From: CAZLAK01 sp964557545
Lineage (GTDB): Bacteria > Bacillota > Desulfotomaculia > Desulfotomaculales > Pelotomaculaceae
Direction of reading: 5' to 3'
Length of the DNA: 64,000 nucleotides
Assembly: GCA_964557545.1 (NCBI GenBank)
Contig: CAZLAK010000002.1
Location: 43,178 to 107,177 of the forward strand
Position 1 is the first letter of the stretch, and each line of letters starts with the position of its first letter. The notes beneath the pieces were generated by a model. That model had not been told where the DNA came from and did not search any database. It saw only the letters and a list, made by a program, of their open reading frames with translations. The translations under genes were made by a program, and so were the position numbers. Of this stretch, positions 1 through 8,023 are shown piece by piece.

Positions 1-38
1 GCGACAAAAACCCCGAAAATCTCGTGCAAAAAAATACA

Positions 39-61
39 CCCTGTCTAAGTTTAAGACAGGG
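39..61 (-). terminator. Rho-independent terminator after the sigma-54 activator gene
   Basis: A perfect 8-bp stem (39-46 with 54-61, 7-nt loop) is followed on the minus strand by a T-rich run. It lies about 35 bases past the stop of the activator gene that ends at 96. Confidence 0.8.
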
Positions 62-95
62 ATAATAAACAGAAAAAACCCGGCACAAAGTACTT

Positions 96-1673
96 TTATG
101 CCGGGAACCCAGTTTTGCCTTGCCTGAACAGGCCGTACTCTTTGATTTTGCGGTAGAGCGTGCTGCGGGAAACACCCAGGGCCTTGGCGGCCAGGGATAT
201 CTTGTTGTCGTAGTAGTGCAGGGCTTTGTTAATCAGTTTTAATTCGGTATCCTGGAGGGAAGGCAGTTTTTCTTCTTTAATGTTCCTCCTCATCATGGCC
301 CTCTCCAGGCGCTCAGTCAAAGAGCCGGCCAGGCTGCCGGCCTCCAAAAGCTGCTCGGCAAACAGCTCCTCCCAGGGAAATTCGGCGGTAAAAAACTTTA
401 AGAGTTCGGCAAAGCCGTTAAAGTCCCGGCTAAAACCCTGAGGCGCTGACAGCCTTACGCCCGCTTTTTCGCCGGCAGCCCCTAAGTGGCGGCAATTTTT
501 AACCTTTTCCGGCAGGTGAGCGGTCGTGATTTCATCCCCGTCGCAGATGGCTAGCGCCTGCTCTAAAGTGTTGGCCAGCTCGCGGATGTTGCCCGGCCAG
601 TCGTACTTCATCAAAACCTCGAGGCATTCACCGGAAATGCTTTTAACCCCGGTCCCGGCTTCGGCCGCGATCTTCTCGATTAAGTGGCCGGCCAGGAGGG
701 GGATGTCTTCGCGCCTCTGTCTTAACGGCGGAAGCACTAAGCGCACCACGTCCAGGCGGTAAAAGAGATCCTCCCGGAAGGCCTTTTCTACAATGGCCTG
801 CTCCAAGTCGCGGTTGGTGGCGGCAATGATGCGCACGTTGCTCACCATGGGCTTTTCGCCGCCTACGCGCACAAATTCACCGCTTTCCAGCACGCGCAGC
901 AGTTTTACCTGGATGGCCAGGCTGGCCTCACCGATCTCGTCTAAAAAGAGCGTGCCGCCGTCGGCCAGTTCGAATATCCCGCGCCGGGTGCTGACGGCCC
1001 CGGTAAAAGCCCCCTTTTCGTGGCCGAAAAGCTCACTTTCCAGCAAACTTTCCGGAAAAGCCCCGCAGTTGATGGCAAAGAAGTTTTTATTAGACCTCTT
1101 GCTGGCGGCGTGGATAAACCTGGCCAAAACCTCCTTGCCGGTGCCCGTTTCTCCGTGGATGAGCACGTTTACGTCCTTGCCGGCAATTTTATAGGCCGTA
1201 GAAACCAGTCGCTGCATCTGGGGGTTGCGGCCAATTACCAGCCCCACACTGCCGGCCAGCTTTTCCCATGCAGTCTCAGCCCCGGATTGCCCGCCGCTGC
1301 CGGCCGAAGACAGGACTTCGCCGATCATCTTCTCCAGTTCGTCTATATTTTCAAAAGGTTTTTCTAAAAAATTATGGGCACCCAACTGGATGGCTTTTAC
1401 CGCCGTGCGGGTTGTGCTAAAAGCGGTCATAACGATCACTTCGCACTCCGGCTGCAGCTTTTTGATTTCCCGCAGCAGGTCCAAGCCGCATGTGTCCGGC
1501 AGTTTTAAGTCCACCAGCGCCAGGTCGTATTTCGCCGCGCGCAAAAATTCCAGCGCTTTTGCGCCTTGGTAAGCAACAGAGAGCTCTAAGTCTCTCTTTT
1601 TGCTCAAGAGCCGCTCGAAAAACTTGCACACGCTCGGCTCATCGTCAACGACCAGCACTTTTTTTTCTGACAA
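96..1673 (-). CDS. Sigma-54-dependent response regulator (NtrC family), orphan
   Basis: 525 aa. An N-terminal receiver domain (VLVVDDE, phosphoacceptor Asp in LALVDLKLPD) is followed by an AAA+ domain with Walker A GETGTGKE, the sigma-54-contacting loop GAFTGA and Walker B LFLDEIGE. The C-terminus is a Fis-type helix-turn-helix (TLYRKIKEYGL). It should activate sigma-54 promoters once phosphorylated. The TTG at 1673 is preferred over the ATG at 1691 because the GGAGGAGG ribosome site lies inside the ATG-started reading frame, 8 bases before the TTG. It follows the tungsten radical SAM gene by about 33 bp, so the two are probably co-transcribed. No histidine kinase is adjacent. Its paralogue is at 27127-28647. 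Natural targets include the AOR and lar promoters, but that is inference. Confidence 0.93.
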   Translation of the reverse strand: MSEKKVLVVDDEPSVCKFFERLLSKKRDLELSVAYQGAKALEFLRAAKYDLALVDLKLPDTCGLDLLREIKKLQPECEVIVMTAFSTTRTAVKAIQLGAHNFLEKPFENIDELEKMIGEVLSSAGSGGQSGAETAWEKLAGSVGLVIGRNPQMQRLVSTAYKIAGKDVNVLIHGETGTGKEVLARFIHAASKRSNKNFFAINCGAFPESLLESELFGHEKGAFTGAVSTRRGIFELADGGTLFLDEIGEASLAIQVKLLRVLESGEFVRVGGEKPMVSNVRIIAATNRDLEQAIVEKAFREDLFYRLDVVRLVLPPLRQRREDIPLLAGHLIEKIAAEAGTGVKSISGECLEVLMKYDWPGNIRELANTLEQALAICDGDEITTAHLPEKVKNCRHLGAAGEKAGVRLSAPQGFSRDFNGFAELLKFFTAEFPWEELFAEQLLEAGSLAGSLTERLERAMMRRNIKEEKLPSLQDTELKLINKALHYYDNKISLAAKALGVSRSTLYRKIKEYGLFRQGKTGFPA

Positions 1674-1706
1674 AACGTTCGCCTCCTCCATTATCTGCCT
1701 GCGCCA

Positions 1707-2916
1707 TTAAGGGCAAACGATAATTTTACGTGCCCAAAGGCAGTCGGCACAAGCCGGGCTGTTTCCCCAGCAGTCCATCTCGTTGGAATCGGGCAGGTTG
1801 CACCCTTCCTTGTAGCGGCAGTCGGTGCACGACGGAAAACGGTAGTACTTCACCGCCCACCGGAAATTCACGTAAGGGACCGATGTCCAGATAGTCCGCA
1901 AGTCGCTCTCGTTCACGTTGCCCAGGTAAAACGGATAAACTTCCTTTTTTCTCTCGTAAACGTAGTAGCTGTGGCGGTGCATCAGGGCATAACAGGGGCT
2001 TACATATCCCCGGCAGTTTATGCAAAGGGCGCTGTCGCCAATAAACTTGCAGTAGCGCTCAGTCCGCAGCTTCATGTTGGGCACCTGGGCGAGGACCATA
2101 AAGATGGTATTTTCGCTGCCCAAGATATTGCCCGTGTCGTCCATATCGTAAAGGACTTCCCCCCTCATGCTCTCGTGGTAAGGGAGAAGGTTGGTCAGGA
2201 TCACCTGCAGGGCGTTTAAACGCCAGGCCAGCCTGATCAGATCCGGAATGTGGCGGAAATTTCTCTTCATGATGACCGTTTCCAAGCCCAGAACAGGCTT
2301 GCCGGTCCGGTTTTTTTGCTTGGCGCGATTTAATTTCTCGATATTGCCGGCAACCGAACCGAAATCCCCCTCCGTCCTGATGCGGGCAAACTCTTCGGGT
2401 TCGGGCGCGTCAATGGAGACAAAAAGCCTGTCTACGCCCAGCCCAACCATGCTTTCTATACAGCTGTCCGTGAGTAGTGAGCCGTTTGGTGATTACCTCA
2501 ACCTTTAAACCCCGCTTCTTTATCTCGCCAATAACGTCCAAGGCCGCCGGGTGACAAAAAGGCTCGCCGAAACCGCCTATGTGCACCCATTCTAAATCCG
2601 GCAGTCCTTCCATGCCAGCCAAAACAGCTTCAATGGTTTTCTCCTCCATGTCCTGGGGTTTTTCGTCCCACGTGTGGCGGGCACATGTAATGCAGGAAAA
2701 ATTGCAGCGCGTGGTCAGCTCCGGGTAGATCTTTTTTACATTGGGAGCAAGAGGCAAAAACCTGATTTCGTCTTCAGCCGGTACGGCCAGAAATTCCTGC
2801 TGATCTCCGGCAAGTCCCGCTTTGCGGCAAAATTCTTCACCGCAAGAAATTTTTTTGCCGGCCGAAAAGACACCGTAATCAAAACCGGCACCGTGGCCTT
2901 TCACTTTATTCGTCAT
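1707..2916 (-). pseudogene. Tungsten cofactor radical SAM/SPASM maturase, one-base frameshift
   Basis: Two overlapping frames encode one protein. Frame 1 (2916 down to about 2487) carries the radical SAM motif CNFSCITC. Frame 2 (to 1707) carries the rest of the barrel (RLFVSIDAPEP) and a Cys-rich SPASM-like C-terminus (CINCRGYVSPC, CTDCRYKEGC). Removing one T from the TTT at 2485-2487 (an A of AAA on the coding strand) joins them as ITNGSLLTDSCIESMVGLG, which reads like an ordinary radical SAM segment. The layout resembles the radical SAM maturases found with tungsten aldehyde oxidoreductases, and an AOR lies 8 kb away. Either the gene is freshly inactivated or the sequence has a homopolymer error. 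The start ATG follows an AGGGAGGAC ribosome site. Confidence 0.85.
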
Positions 2917-3118
2917 TTTTTATTTGTCCTCCCTAAAATGTAACAAAATAAACCGGTATATAGCCGTTTTAGAGCAGCAGGTAAACTATTTTTGCACACA
3001 TAAGAAAACACAGATGCCAGCCCGTACGCAGCATGTCTCGTAAATTCTCATTGGCTGTATGCCAAACTGCCCATCTCTTGGTCTTTAATTTGCATTGTGT
3101 TACCTAAAAGACACTTTT

Positions 3119-3400
3119 TTAATTTGTCTTGAGCAGGCTTTTGCCTTTTGGTGTTACAATAAAGTGCGTACAGCCTTTTTCATCTTTTTGTCTTACGACA
3201 TAGCCTCTGCTCAAGAGGTAGTTGAGTACCCGCCAAACGGCTACCACACCCATGTTCAATTCATTGCTGACATGGCGGCAGTGCAGCTGGCCGGGTTTTT
3301 GGCTGTGACAGCTGCCGGTACAGCACATGCCGCCCTTACCGGCCAGCAGTTTTAACATCTCTACTGTTTGCGGCGGCACAACTGACAATGGTTCGTTCAC
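3119..3400 (-). CDS. Small winged-helix regulator with N-terminal Cys motif
   Basis: 93 aa from a GTG at 3400, with an AAAGGAG site 11 bases upstream; a longer GTG start at 3421 precedes that site and is less likely. The C-terminal two thirds look like a winged helix of the MarR/ArsR/PadR sort (HVSNELNMGVVAVWRVLNYL, then a basic wing ending TPKGKSLLKTN). The N-terminal part has four Cys and two His within about 20 residues (CCTGSCHSQKPGQLHC), which could bind a metal or Fe-S cluster. It is divergent from the MoaD-like gene at 3465 and may control it. The exact family is not recognised. Confidence 0.6.
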   Translation of the reverse strand: MNEPLSVVPPQTVEMLKLLAGKGGMCCTGSCHSQKPGQLHCRHVSNELNMGVVAVWRVLNYLLSRGYVVRQKDEKGCTHFIVTPKGKSLLKTN

Positions 3401-3464
3401 TGCGGCGACATCTCCTTTCACCGTAAATTAACTTAAAAAATATCCCAAAAGGAGTGTTGAGGGC

Positions 3465-3752
3465 ATGAAAAAGCGGGTAGAAGTACGCGGCTTTGGCGAC
3501 TTAAGGATCCTCTTTGAGCAGCGCGGCTGGCCTTTCCCTTACCTGGTGGAAATTACCGAGCCCTGCACCGTTTTGGACCTGGCCCGCCAGCTGGACATAC
3601 CCCTCGACAAGGTCGAAGTGGCTTTTGTCAACGGCCTGGCAGAAGGTCTAGAACACCCCGTCAAGCCGGGCGACAGGGTTTCCTTCGTCCCTCCGGGCAC
3701 TCCCGGCCCTTACCGGGTCTTTTTAGGCTTTATCCAAAAGAAGGCAAAGTAA
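3465..3752 (+). CDS. MoaD/ThiS-like ubiquitin-fold protein without a terminal Gly-Gly
   Basis: 95 aa. The beta-grasp pattern of MoaD/ThiS proteins is visible: VEVRGFGDLRILF, then EPCTVLDLARQLDIP, then VAFVNGLAEGLEHPVKPGDRVSFVPPG. Instead of ending in GG it runs on through GTPGPYRVFLG to a basic tail, so it is probably not a conventional thiocarboxylate sulfur carrier. An AAAGGAG site precedes the ATG. Families of this shape occur beside tungsten AOR genes, where a role in pterin cofactor assembly is presumed. A second MoaD-like gene with a proper GG end is at 12595. Confidence 0.75.
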   Translation: MKKRVEVRGFGDLRILFEQRGWPFPYLVEITEPCTVLDLARQLDIPLDKVEVAFVNGLAEGLEHPVKPGDRVSFVPPGTPGPYRVFLGFIQKKAK

Positions 3753-3785
3753 ATGTTTATTAACATAAATCTCAAAGCTTAAAGC

Positions 3786-4415
3786 CTACCACCCGCGCGT
3801 GTAATTGACGGCGCAAGGTATGCAGACAATTTTCCCCTCTTTTAAGCGCGCCTTGGGCTCCATAACCATTTCACCGCAAGATGCGCAAGTGTAAGAATCA
3901 AATAAACGCGCTTTTTTCGGCGCTTCCGTCTGGATTTTACTGGCCACAAACAAGCTGTCCAGGGGGCTTTTGAGGATTTTTTCTGCTCTCGCCAGCTGGT
4001 AAGCGTAAAAACGTTCGCACTCTTCCTTGGAAGCCTTGCCCTCCAGCACCTTTTGGCGCAAAGCGCGCATTTCTTCTGACTTAGAGTTCGTTATCTCGTT
4101 GGCCAGCACCGCCACCCTGACAGCCCTGCCGCTGTTGCGGCAAATAAAAGTGTAGGCTTGCTTGCCGTAATCCCTGTAAAAAAGGTTGCCCTTCCCCAGC
4201 GTGCACCCGGTCAGCACTGAAATGGCATCAACACTGCAAGAATCATTCTCGACAACAGCCACCAGTTCTTCGTCTTCGGCCCGTACCGCCTGCAAGGCTT
4301 CCAGGGCGTAAGCTGCCACGCGGTAGCCAATAGCCAGCCCGGGACAGATATGACCGTGAAAGTCAACAGCTTTACGCCACCTTTCACAGTCAATGAGGTA
4401 ACTGTTAACCGCCAT
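3786..4415 (-). CDS. FmdE family protein with C-terminal zinc ribbon
   Basis: 209 aa. The N-terminal domain has the FmdE signature FHGHICPGLAIGYR and a second conserved block, DSCSVDAISVLTGCTLGKGN. A CxxC...CxxC zinc ribbon (CASCGEMV, CIPC) follows at about residues 175-200. FmdE proteins accompany molybdenum/tungsten formylmethanofuran dehydrogenases in archaea and metal transporters in bacteria; the biochemical role is unsettled, though metal binding is likely. It is the last gene of the methyltransferase-ABC transporter operon, 60 bp after the ATPase gene. The ATG at 4415 has AAGGAGG 8 bases upstream. Confidence 0.85.
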   Translation of the reverse strand: MAVNSYLIDCERWRKAVDFHGHICPGLAIGYRVAAYALEALQAVRAEDEELVAVVENDSCSVDAISVLTGCTLGKGNLFYRDYGKQAYTFICRNSGRAVRVAVLANEITNSKSEEMRALRQKVLEGKASKEECERFYAYQLARAEKILKSPLDSLFVASKIQTEAPKKARLFDSYTCASCGEMVMEPKARLKEGKIVCIPCAVNYTRGW

Positions 4416-4475
4416 CAAAAAGACCTCCTTAAAAATTTATCCTCGAAAAATTTAAACGCGCCGGGTTTTCCTTTA

Positions 4476-6191
4476 TCAGCTGTAACCGCAGGCTGCAAAC
4501 GGCTCCTGTTCTTTTGCCTTGCTGCCGGTTTCGCTGCCAGTAGCGTGGTAATTTTTGGCTGCACCCACAATTTCTGCTGTAATTAACCGGCGGGGATTTT
4601 GGATGACCTCCCACGTAGGTCCTTCTTCAATTATCTCTCCGCCCCACAAGAGCCCCAGCCTGTCGCTCACTTTTTTGGCCAGGCCAATATCGTGGGTGAT
4701 AAAGAGAATGGTGAGGCCCATTTTTTCCTGCAGGTCCAGCAAAAGGCGCATTATCTTGGCCTGCACGCTGCAGTCCAGTGCCGATGTGGGCTCATCGGCC
4801 ACCAAAAGGCGCGGCTTGGTAACCAGGGCCCGGGCGATAGCCACCCTCTGCGCCTCGCCGCCGCTCAATTGGTGCGGGTACTTGTGCAAAAACCGCTCGC
4901 AAGTGTGCAGTTCTACCTGCTCTAAAGCCCACAAAACGAGCTCTTTTCTTTCTTCCGGCCGGTAACACCCGGCGATATCCAGCGGCTCTCTCACGATCTC
5001 CATGACGTTTAAGCGGTGGCTGAGCGATGCATGGGGGTTTTGAAAAACCGCGCGCACGCTGCTGGTATAAGTGCGGCTGCCGGGAACGTGCTGGCCGTCC
5101 AAAGTTATGCTGCCCCCGTCGGGCCTGTCCAGCCCCAAAAGGAGCCGGGCCAGCGTGCTCTTGCCCGAGCCGCTGCGACCCACCAGGGCGTAAGTTTCCC
5201 CAGCGTATAAAACCAGGTTTATATTCTCAAGGACCGTCTTTTTGCCGTAAGATTTGCTCAAACCCTGAACAGCCAGCACCGGCACGATACCCCCGCGGTG
5301 GCAGGCCACCAGCCGGCCGTGAGTTAAAACCACCGGCGGTTCGGCGTAAGCACAGCACTCTATTTTTTGGGTGCAGCGCGGGTTAAACGGGCACCCGTCA
5401 ACATCGTGGGACAGGTTCCCCGGAATACCCTGCAGGTCCTTCGTCCTTTCCATACCCGGATAAGAGCGAATTAAACCGCGGGTGTACGGGTGGCGCGGGT
5501 CGCGCAGCACCTCGTCTGCCGGGCCGTACTCGACTATCCGGCCTCCGTACAGCACAGCTGTCTTTTCGGCCAGGGTGCCGGCCACATCCAGGTCGTGGGT
5601 GATCAGCAGCACGGTTTTGCGGCGCAAGTGTTTTTGCAAAAAGGAAATCAATTCCCGCTTGGCCACAGCATCCAGAGAAGCCGTCGGCTCGTCCAGGATA
5701 ATAAAAGGGGGGTCGTTGGCCAGGGCCACAGCCAGCAAGGCCTTTTGTTTTTCACCGCCGCTTAACTGATGCGGGTAGGAAAAAACCTGCTGGCGGTCAA
5801 AGCCCAGTGATAAGAGCAATTCTTTGGCCAATCTCACAGCACCGGTCCGTCCCAATCCGCCGTGCAGTTTAATGCTTTCCGCCACCTGGTCACATATCCG
5901 GTAAAGGGGGTGGAGGGCGCTTTCCACATTTTGAAAAACCATGGCTATCTTCTTTCCCCTAATGCCCTCCATTACCGGTTCCGGGCAAGACAACAAATTT
6001 TCGCCCTCAAAGATTACCTCTCCCGTCACCCGGCCCTTAACAAGGCCCATGACCGTCATGGCCAGCGTCGTCTTGCCGGCGCCAGACTCCCCTACAATGG
6101 CCAGCTTTTCTCCCGCCGCCACCTCCAGGTTAACCTTTTTTAGCACCTTTTCCTCACCGAAAGAAACCGCCAAGTTTCTTATTGAGAGCAC
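4476..6191 (-). CDS. Fused double ATP-binding subunit of a peptide/nickel-type ABC transporter
   Basis: 571 aa, two complete nucleotide-binding domains in one chain. The N-terminal half has Walker A GESGAGKTTL, signature LSGGEKQ and Walker B FIILDEPTASLD. It also has the oligopeptide-type Cys-containing tail (CPFNPRCTQKIECC), which fits a DppD/OppD-type half. The C-terminal half has Walker A GRSGSGKSTL, signature LSGGEAQ and Walker B LLVADEPTSALD, as in DppF/NikE. It starts at a GTG two bases after the upstream permease stop. It powers the importer formed with the two permeases and lipoprotein encoded just upstream. The substrate cannot be read from this subunit. Confidence 0.93.
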   Translation of the reverse strand: MLSIRNLAVSFGEEKVLKKVNLEVAAGEKLAIVGESGAGKTTLAMTVMGLVKGRVTGEVIFEGENLLSCPEPVMEGIRGKKIAMVFQNVESALHPLYRICDQVAESIKLHGGLGRTGAVRLAKELLLSLGFDRQQVFSYPHQLSGGEKQKALLAVALANDPPFIILDEPTASLDAVAKRELISFLQKHLRRKTVLLITHDLDVAGTLAEKTAVLYGGRIVEYGPADEVLRDPRHPYTRGLIRSYPGMERTKDLQGIPGNLSHDVDGCPFNPRCTQKIECCAYAEPPVVLTHGRLVACHRGGIVPVLAVQGLSKSYGKKTVLENINLVLYAGETYALVGRSGSGKSTLARLLLGLDRPDGGSITLDGQHVPGSRTYTSSVRAVFQNPHASLSHRLNVMEIVREPLDIAGCYRPEERKELVLWALEQVELHTCERFLHKYPHQLSGGEAQRVAIARALVTKPRLLVADEPTSALDCSVQAKIMRLLLDLQEKMGLTILFITHDIGLAKKVSDRLGLLWGGEIIEEGPTWEVIQNPRRLITAEIVGAAKNYHATGSETGSKAKEQEPFAACGYS

Positions 6192-6193
6192 CT

Positions 6194-7033
6194 CTAACCT
6201 ACCCCCCGCATTCTGGGCTCAACTGCCCTTTCCAGTATATAACCGGCGGCCGAAAATCCGAGCAAGGTCAGCGACAGGGCCAGCCCAACCGGCAAGAGCC
6301 ACCACTTCCAAACATCCAGGTATATAAACTTAACGGCCTGCTGCAGCATTCTCCCCCAGCTCACTGTTTCCAGGCAGCTTACCCCCAAAAACGAAAGCCC
6401 GGCCTCCATAAACACCGCCCGCCTGGCATCCTGGATAAAAATTACTGCCAGGGTGGGAAACAAGTCGGGTACGATGTGACGCCGCACCAGGTAAAATAGT
6501 CCGGCACCAAAAGTGCGTGCGGCATCCAGCGGAGCACTCGACTTTAAGGAAAGCACGCGGGAGCGCACGAGCCTGGCCCCGCCCGGCCACATAAAGAGAG
6601 AGAGCACGATCACCAGCAAAAACCAACTGGGTTTGATATAGGCGGCCACCAAAACGGCCATAAAAACGGGCGGCAGGACTAAAAACGCGTCGGCTATGCG
6701 CATGAGCACCCCGTCGGCAACACCGCCCAAGAGGGCGGCAACACTGCCCCAAATGGCGCTCAGCACCGCCGTCAGCACACCAACCGCAACTCCTACGGCC
6801 AGCGAAGTGCGGCCGCCGTAAACCAGCCTGGTCATTATATCCTGCCCCACGTCGTCCGTACCCAAGAGGTGGCGGGCCGACGGCGGAGAAAAAGGAGCGT
6901 CAGTGTACTCAAACGGCCCGTACGGCGTCAAAAAGGGAGCCAAAACGGCCAGAGCGCCGATTATCGCGACCGCCCACAATCCTGCTACGGCAGCCTTGCT
7001 CTTTTTTACTTCCCGCCAGTAATTAACGTGCAT
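6194..7033 (-). CDS. ABC transporter permease, DppC/NikC type
   Basis: 279 aa inner-membrane protein with an N-terminal cytoplasmic start (WREVKKSKAAVAG) and about six membrane segments. The cytoplasmic coupling motif RTFGAGLFYLVRRHIVPDL binds the ATPase. A typical DppC signature, HLLGTDDVGQDIMTRLVYG, lies after the first periplasmic loop. Its ATG overlaps the stop region of the DppB-type permease by 11 bases, indicating translational coupling. It forms the channel of the importer with the gene at 7023. Confidence 0.92.
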   Translation of the reverse strand: MHVNYWREVKKSKAAVAGLWAVAIIGALAVLAPFLTPYGPFEYTDAPFSPPSARHLLGTDDVGQDIMTRLVYGGRTSLAVGVAVGVLTAVLSAIWGSVAALLGGVADGVLMRIADAFLVLPPVFMAVLVAAYIKPSWFLLVIVLSLFMWPGGARLVRSRVLSLKSSAPLDAARTFGAGLFYLVRRHIVPDLFPTLAVIFIQDARRAVFMEAGLSFLGVSCLETVSWGRMLQQAVKFIYLDVWKWWLLPVGLALSLTLLGFSAAGYILERAVEPRMRGVG

Positions 7034-8006
7034 TTAAAGACACCCTCTTGTCGACAGCACAGTACAACAAATCCGTGGATAAATTAATGACCAGCACGGC
7101 TGCAGTGACGGTGAGCAAAATCCCCTGGATGAGCGGGTAATCCCTGGCCGAAATTGCCTTGTAAAGCAGTGAGCCCATACCGGGATAATTAAAGATTATT
7201 TCTATAAAAAGCGCTCCGGTGGCCAGGGATGTAAAGTGAAGGCCGGTATGGGTGATCACCGGCAGCAGCACGCTCTTGCCGGCGTGCCTGTAAACTACCG
7301 TCCTTTCCGGGCACCCCTTGCCCCTGGCCGTCAAAATATACCCTTCGGTCATGGCCTGCGCAGTGTTATTCCTGGCCAGCAGGAAGACGGAAGGCATCCT
7401 GACGGCGACCAGGGCAGCCAGCGGCAGGATCATGTGCCGGGCGACATCGGCCCAAAGTTCAAGTCCTGTGTAACCCGCATAGGGGCTTACCGCACCGCCC
7501 AAAGGGGCCAGTCCCCAGTAAACGCCGAAAACAATCAACATAACGGCACCGGCAAAGAAATCGGGCACACCCCCCGCCGTCACCACACCGGCCAGCAAAA
7601 GCTTGTCCAGCCGGCTTCCCCGCCGGCCCCCGGCCTCCAAACCTAAAACAAAACCCAAAACAGTAGTGATAACCAACGCCGTACCGCACAAGAGGGCGGT
7701 CCAGGGAAGGTAGCTGGCCACCACTTTCGCCACCGGCACCTGGTAGAAGTAAGAATAGCCGAGGTCTCCTCTCGCCAGCGCCCCAACGTAAGCCCAAAAC
7801 TGCTCGTAAAGCGGTTCGTCCAGTTTAAAGCGCCGGTTCAATTCTTCGACCATCTGGGGGCTCATTGCGCACAGGGCCTCCTCCCCGTAAATGGCCTCTG
7901 TGGGACTGCCGGGCATTAACCTGGGCAGGGCAAAGTTGAGCACGACGAGCACCGCCAAAGCAGCCAGGTAACTGGCCAGCACTTTCTTCAGCGTTTCCCT
8001 GTCCAC
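7023..8006 (-). CDS. ABC transporter permease, DppB/NikB type
   Basis: 327 aa. Typical DppB-family N-terminus with one membrane helix followed by LPRLMPGSPTEAIYG, then a RFKLDEPLYEQFW periplasmic loop and five further helices. The coupling helix is near ARGKGCPERTVVYRHAGKS. It starts at a GTG 17 bases after the lipoprotein stop, in the same operon. It pairs with the DppC-type permease. Confidence 0.92.
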   Translation of the reverse strand: MDRETLKKVLASYLAALAVLVVLNFALPRLMPGSPTEAIYGEEALCAMSPQMVEELNRRFKLDEPLYEQFWAYVGALARGDLGYSYFYQVPVAKVVASYLPWTALLCGTALVITTVLGFVLGLEAGGRRGSRLDKLLLAGVVTAGGVPDFFAGAVMLIVFGVYWGLAPLGGAVSPYAGYTGLELWADVARHMILPLAALVAVRMPSVFLLARNNTAQAMTEGYILTARGKGCPERTVVYRHAGKSVLLPVITHTGLHFTSLATGALFIEIIFNYPGMGSLLYKAISARDYPLIQGILLTVTAAVLVINLSTDLLYCAVDKRVSLNAR

Positions 8007-8023
8007 GGCTGTACCCTGCCTCT

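Noticed and set aside
2941..3110. Sigma-54 promoter for the radical SAM/activator genes
   Set aside because: CTGGCATC-like -24 boxes occur on the minus strand, but none has a GC at the required -12 spacing.
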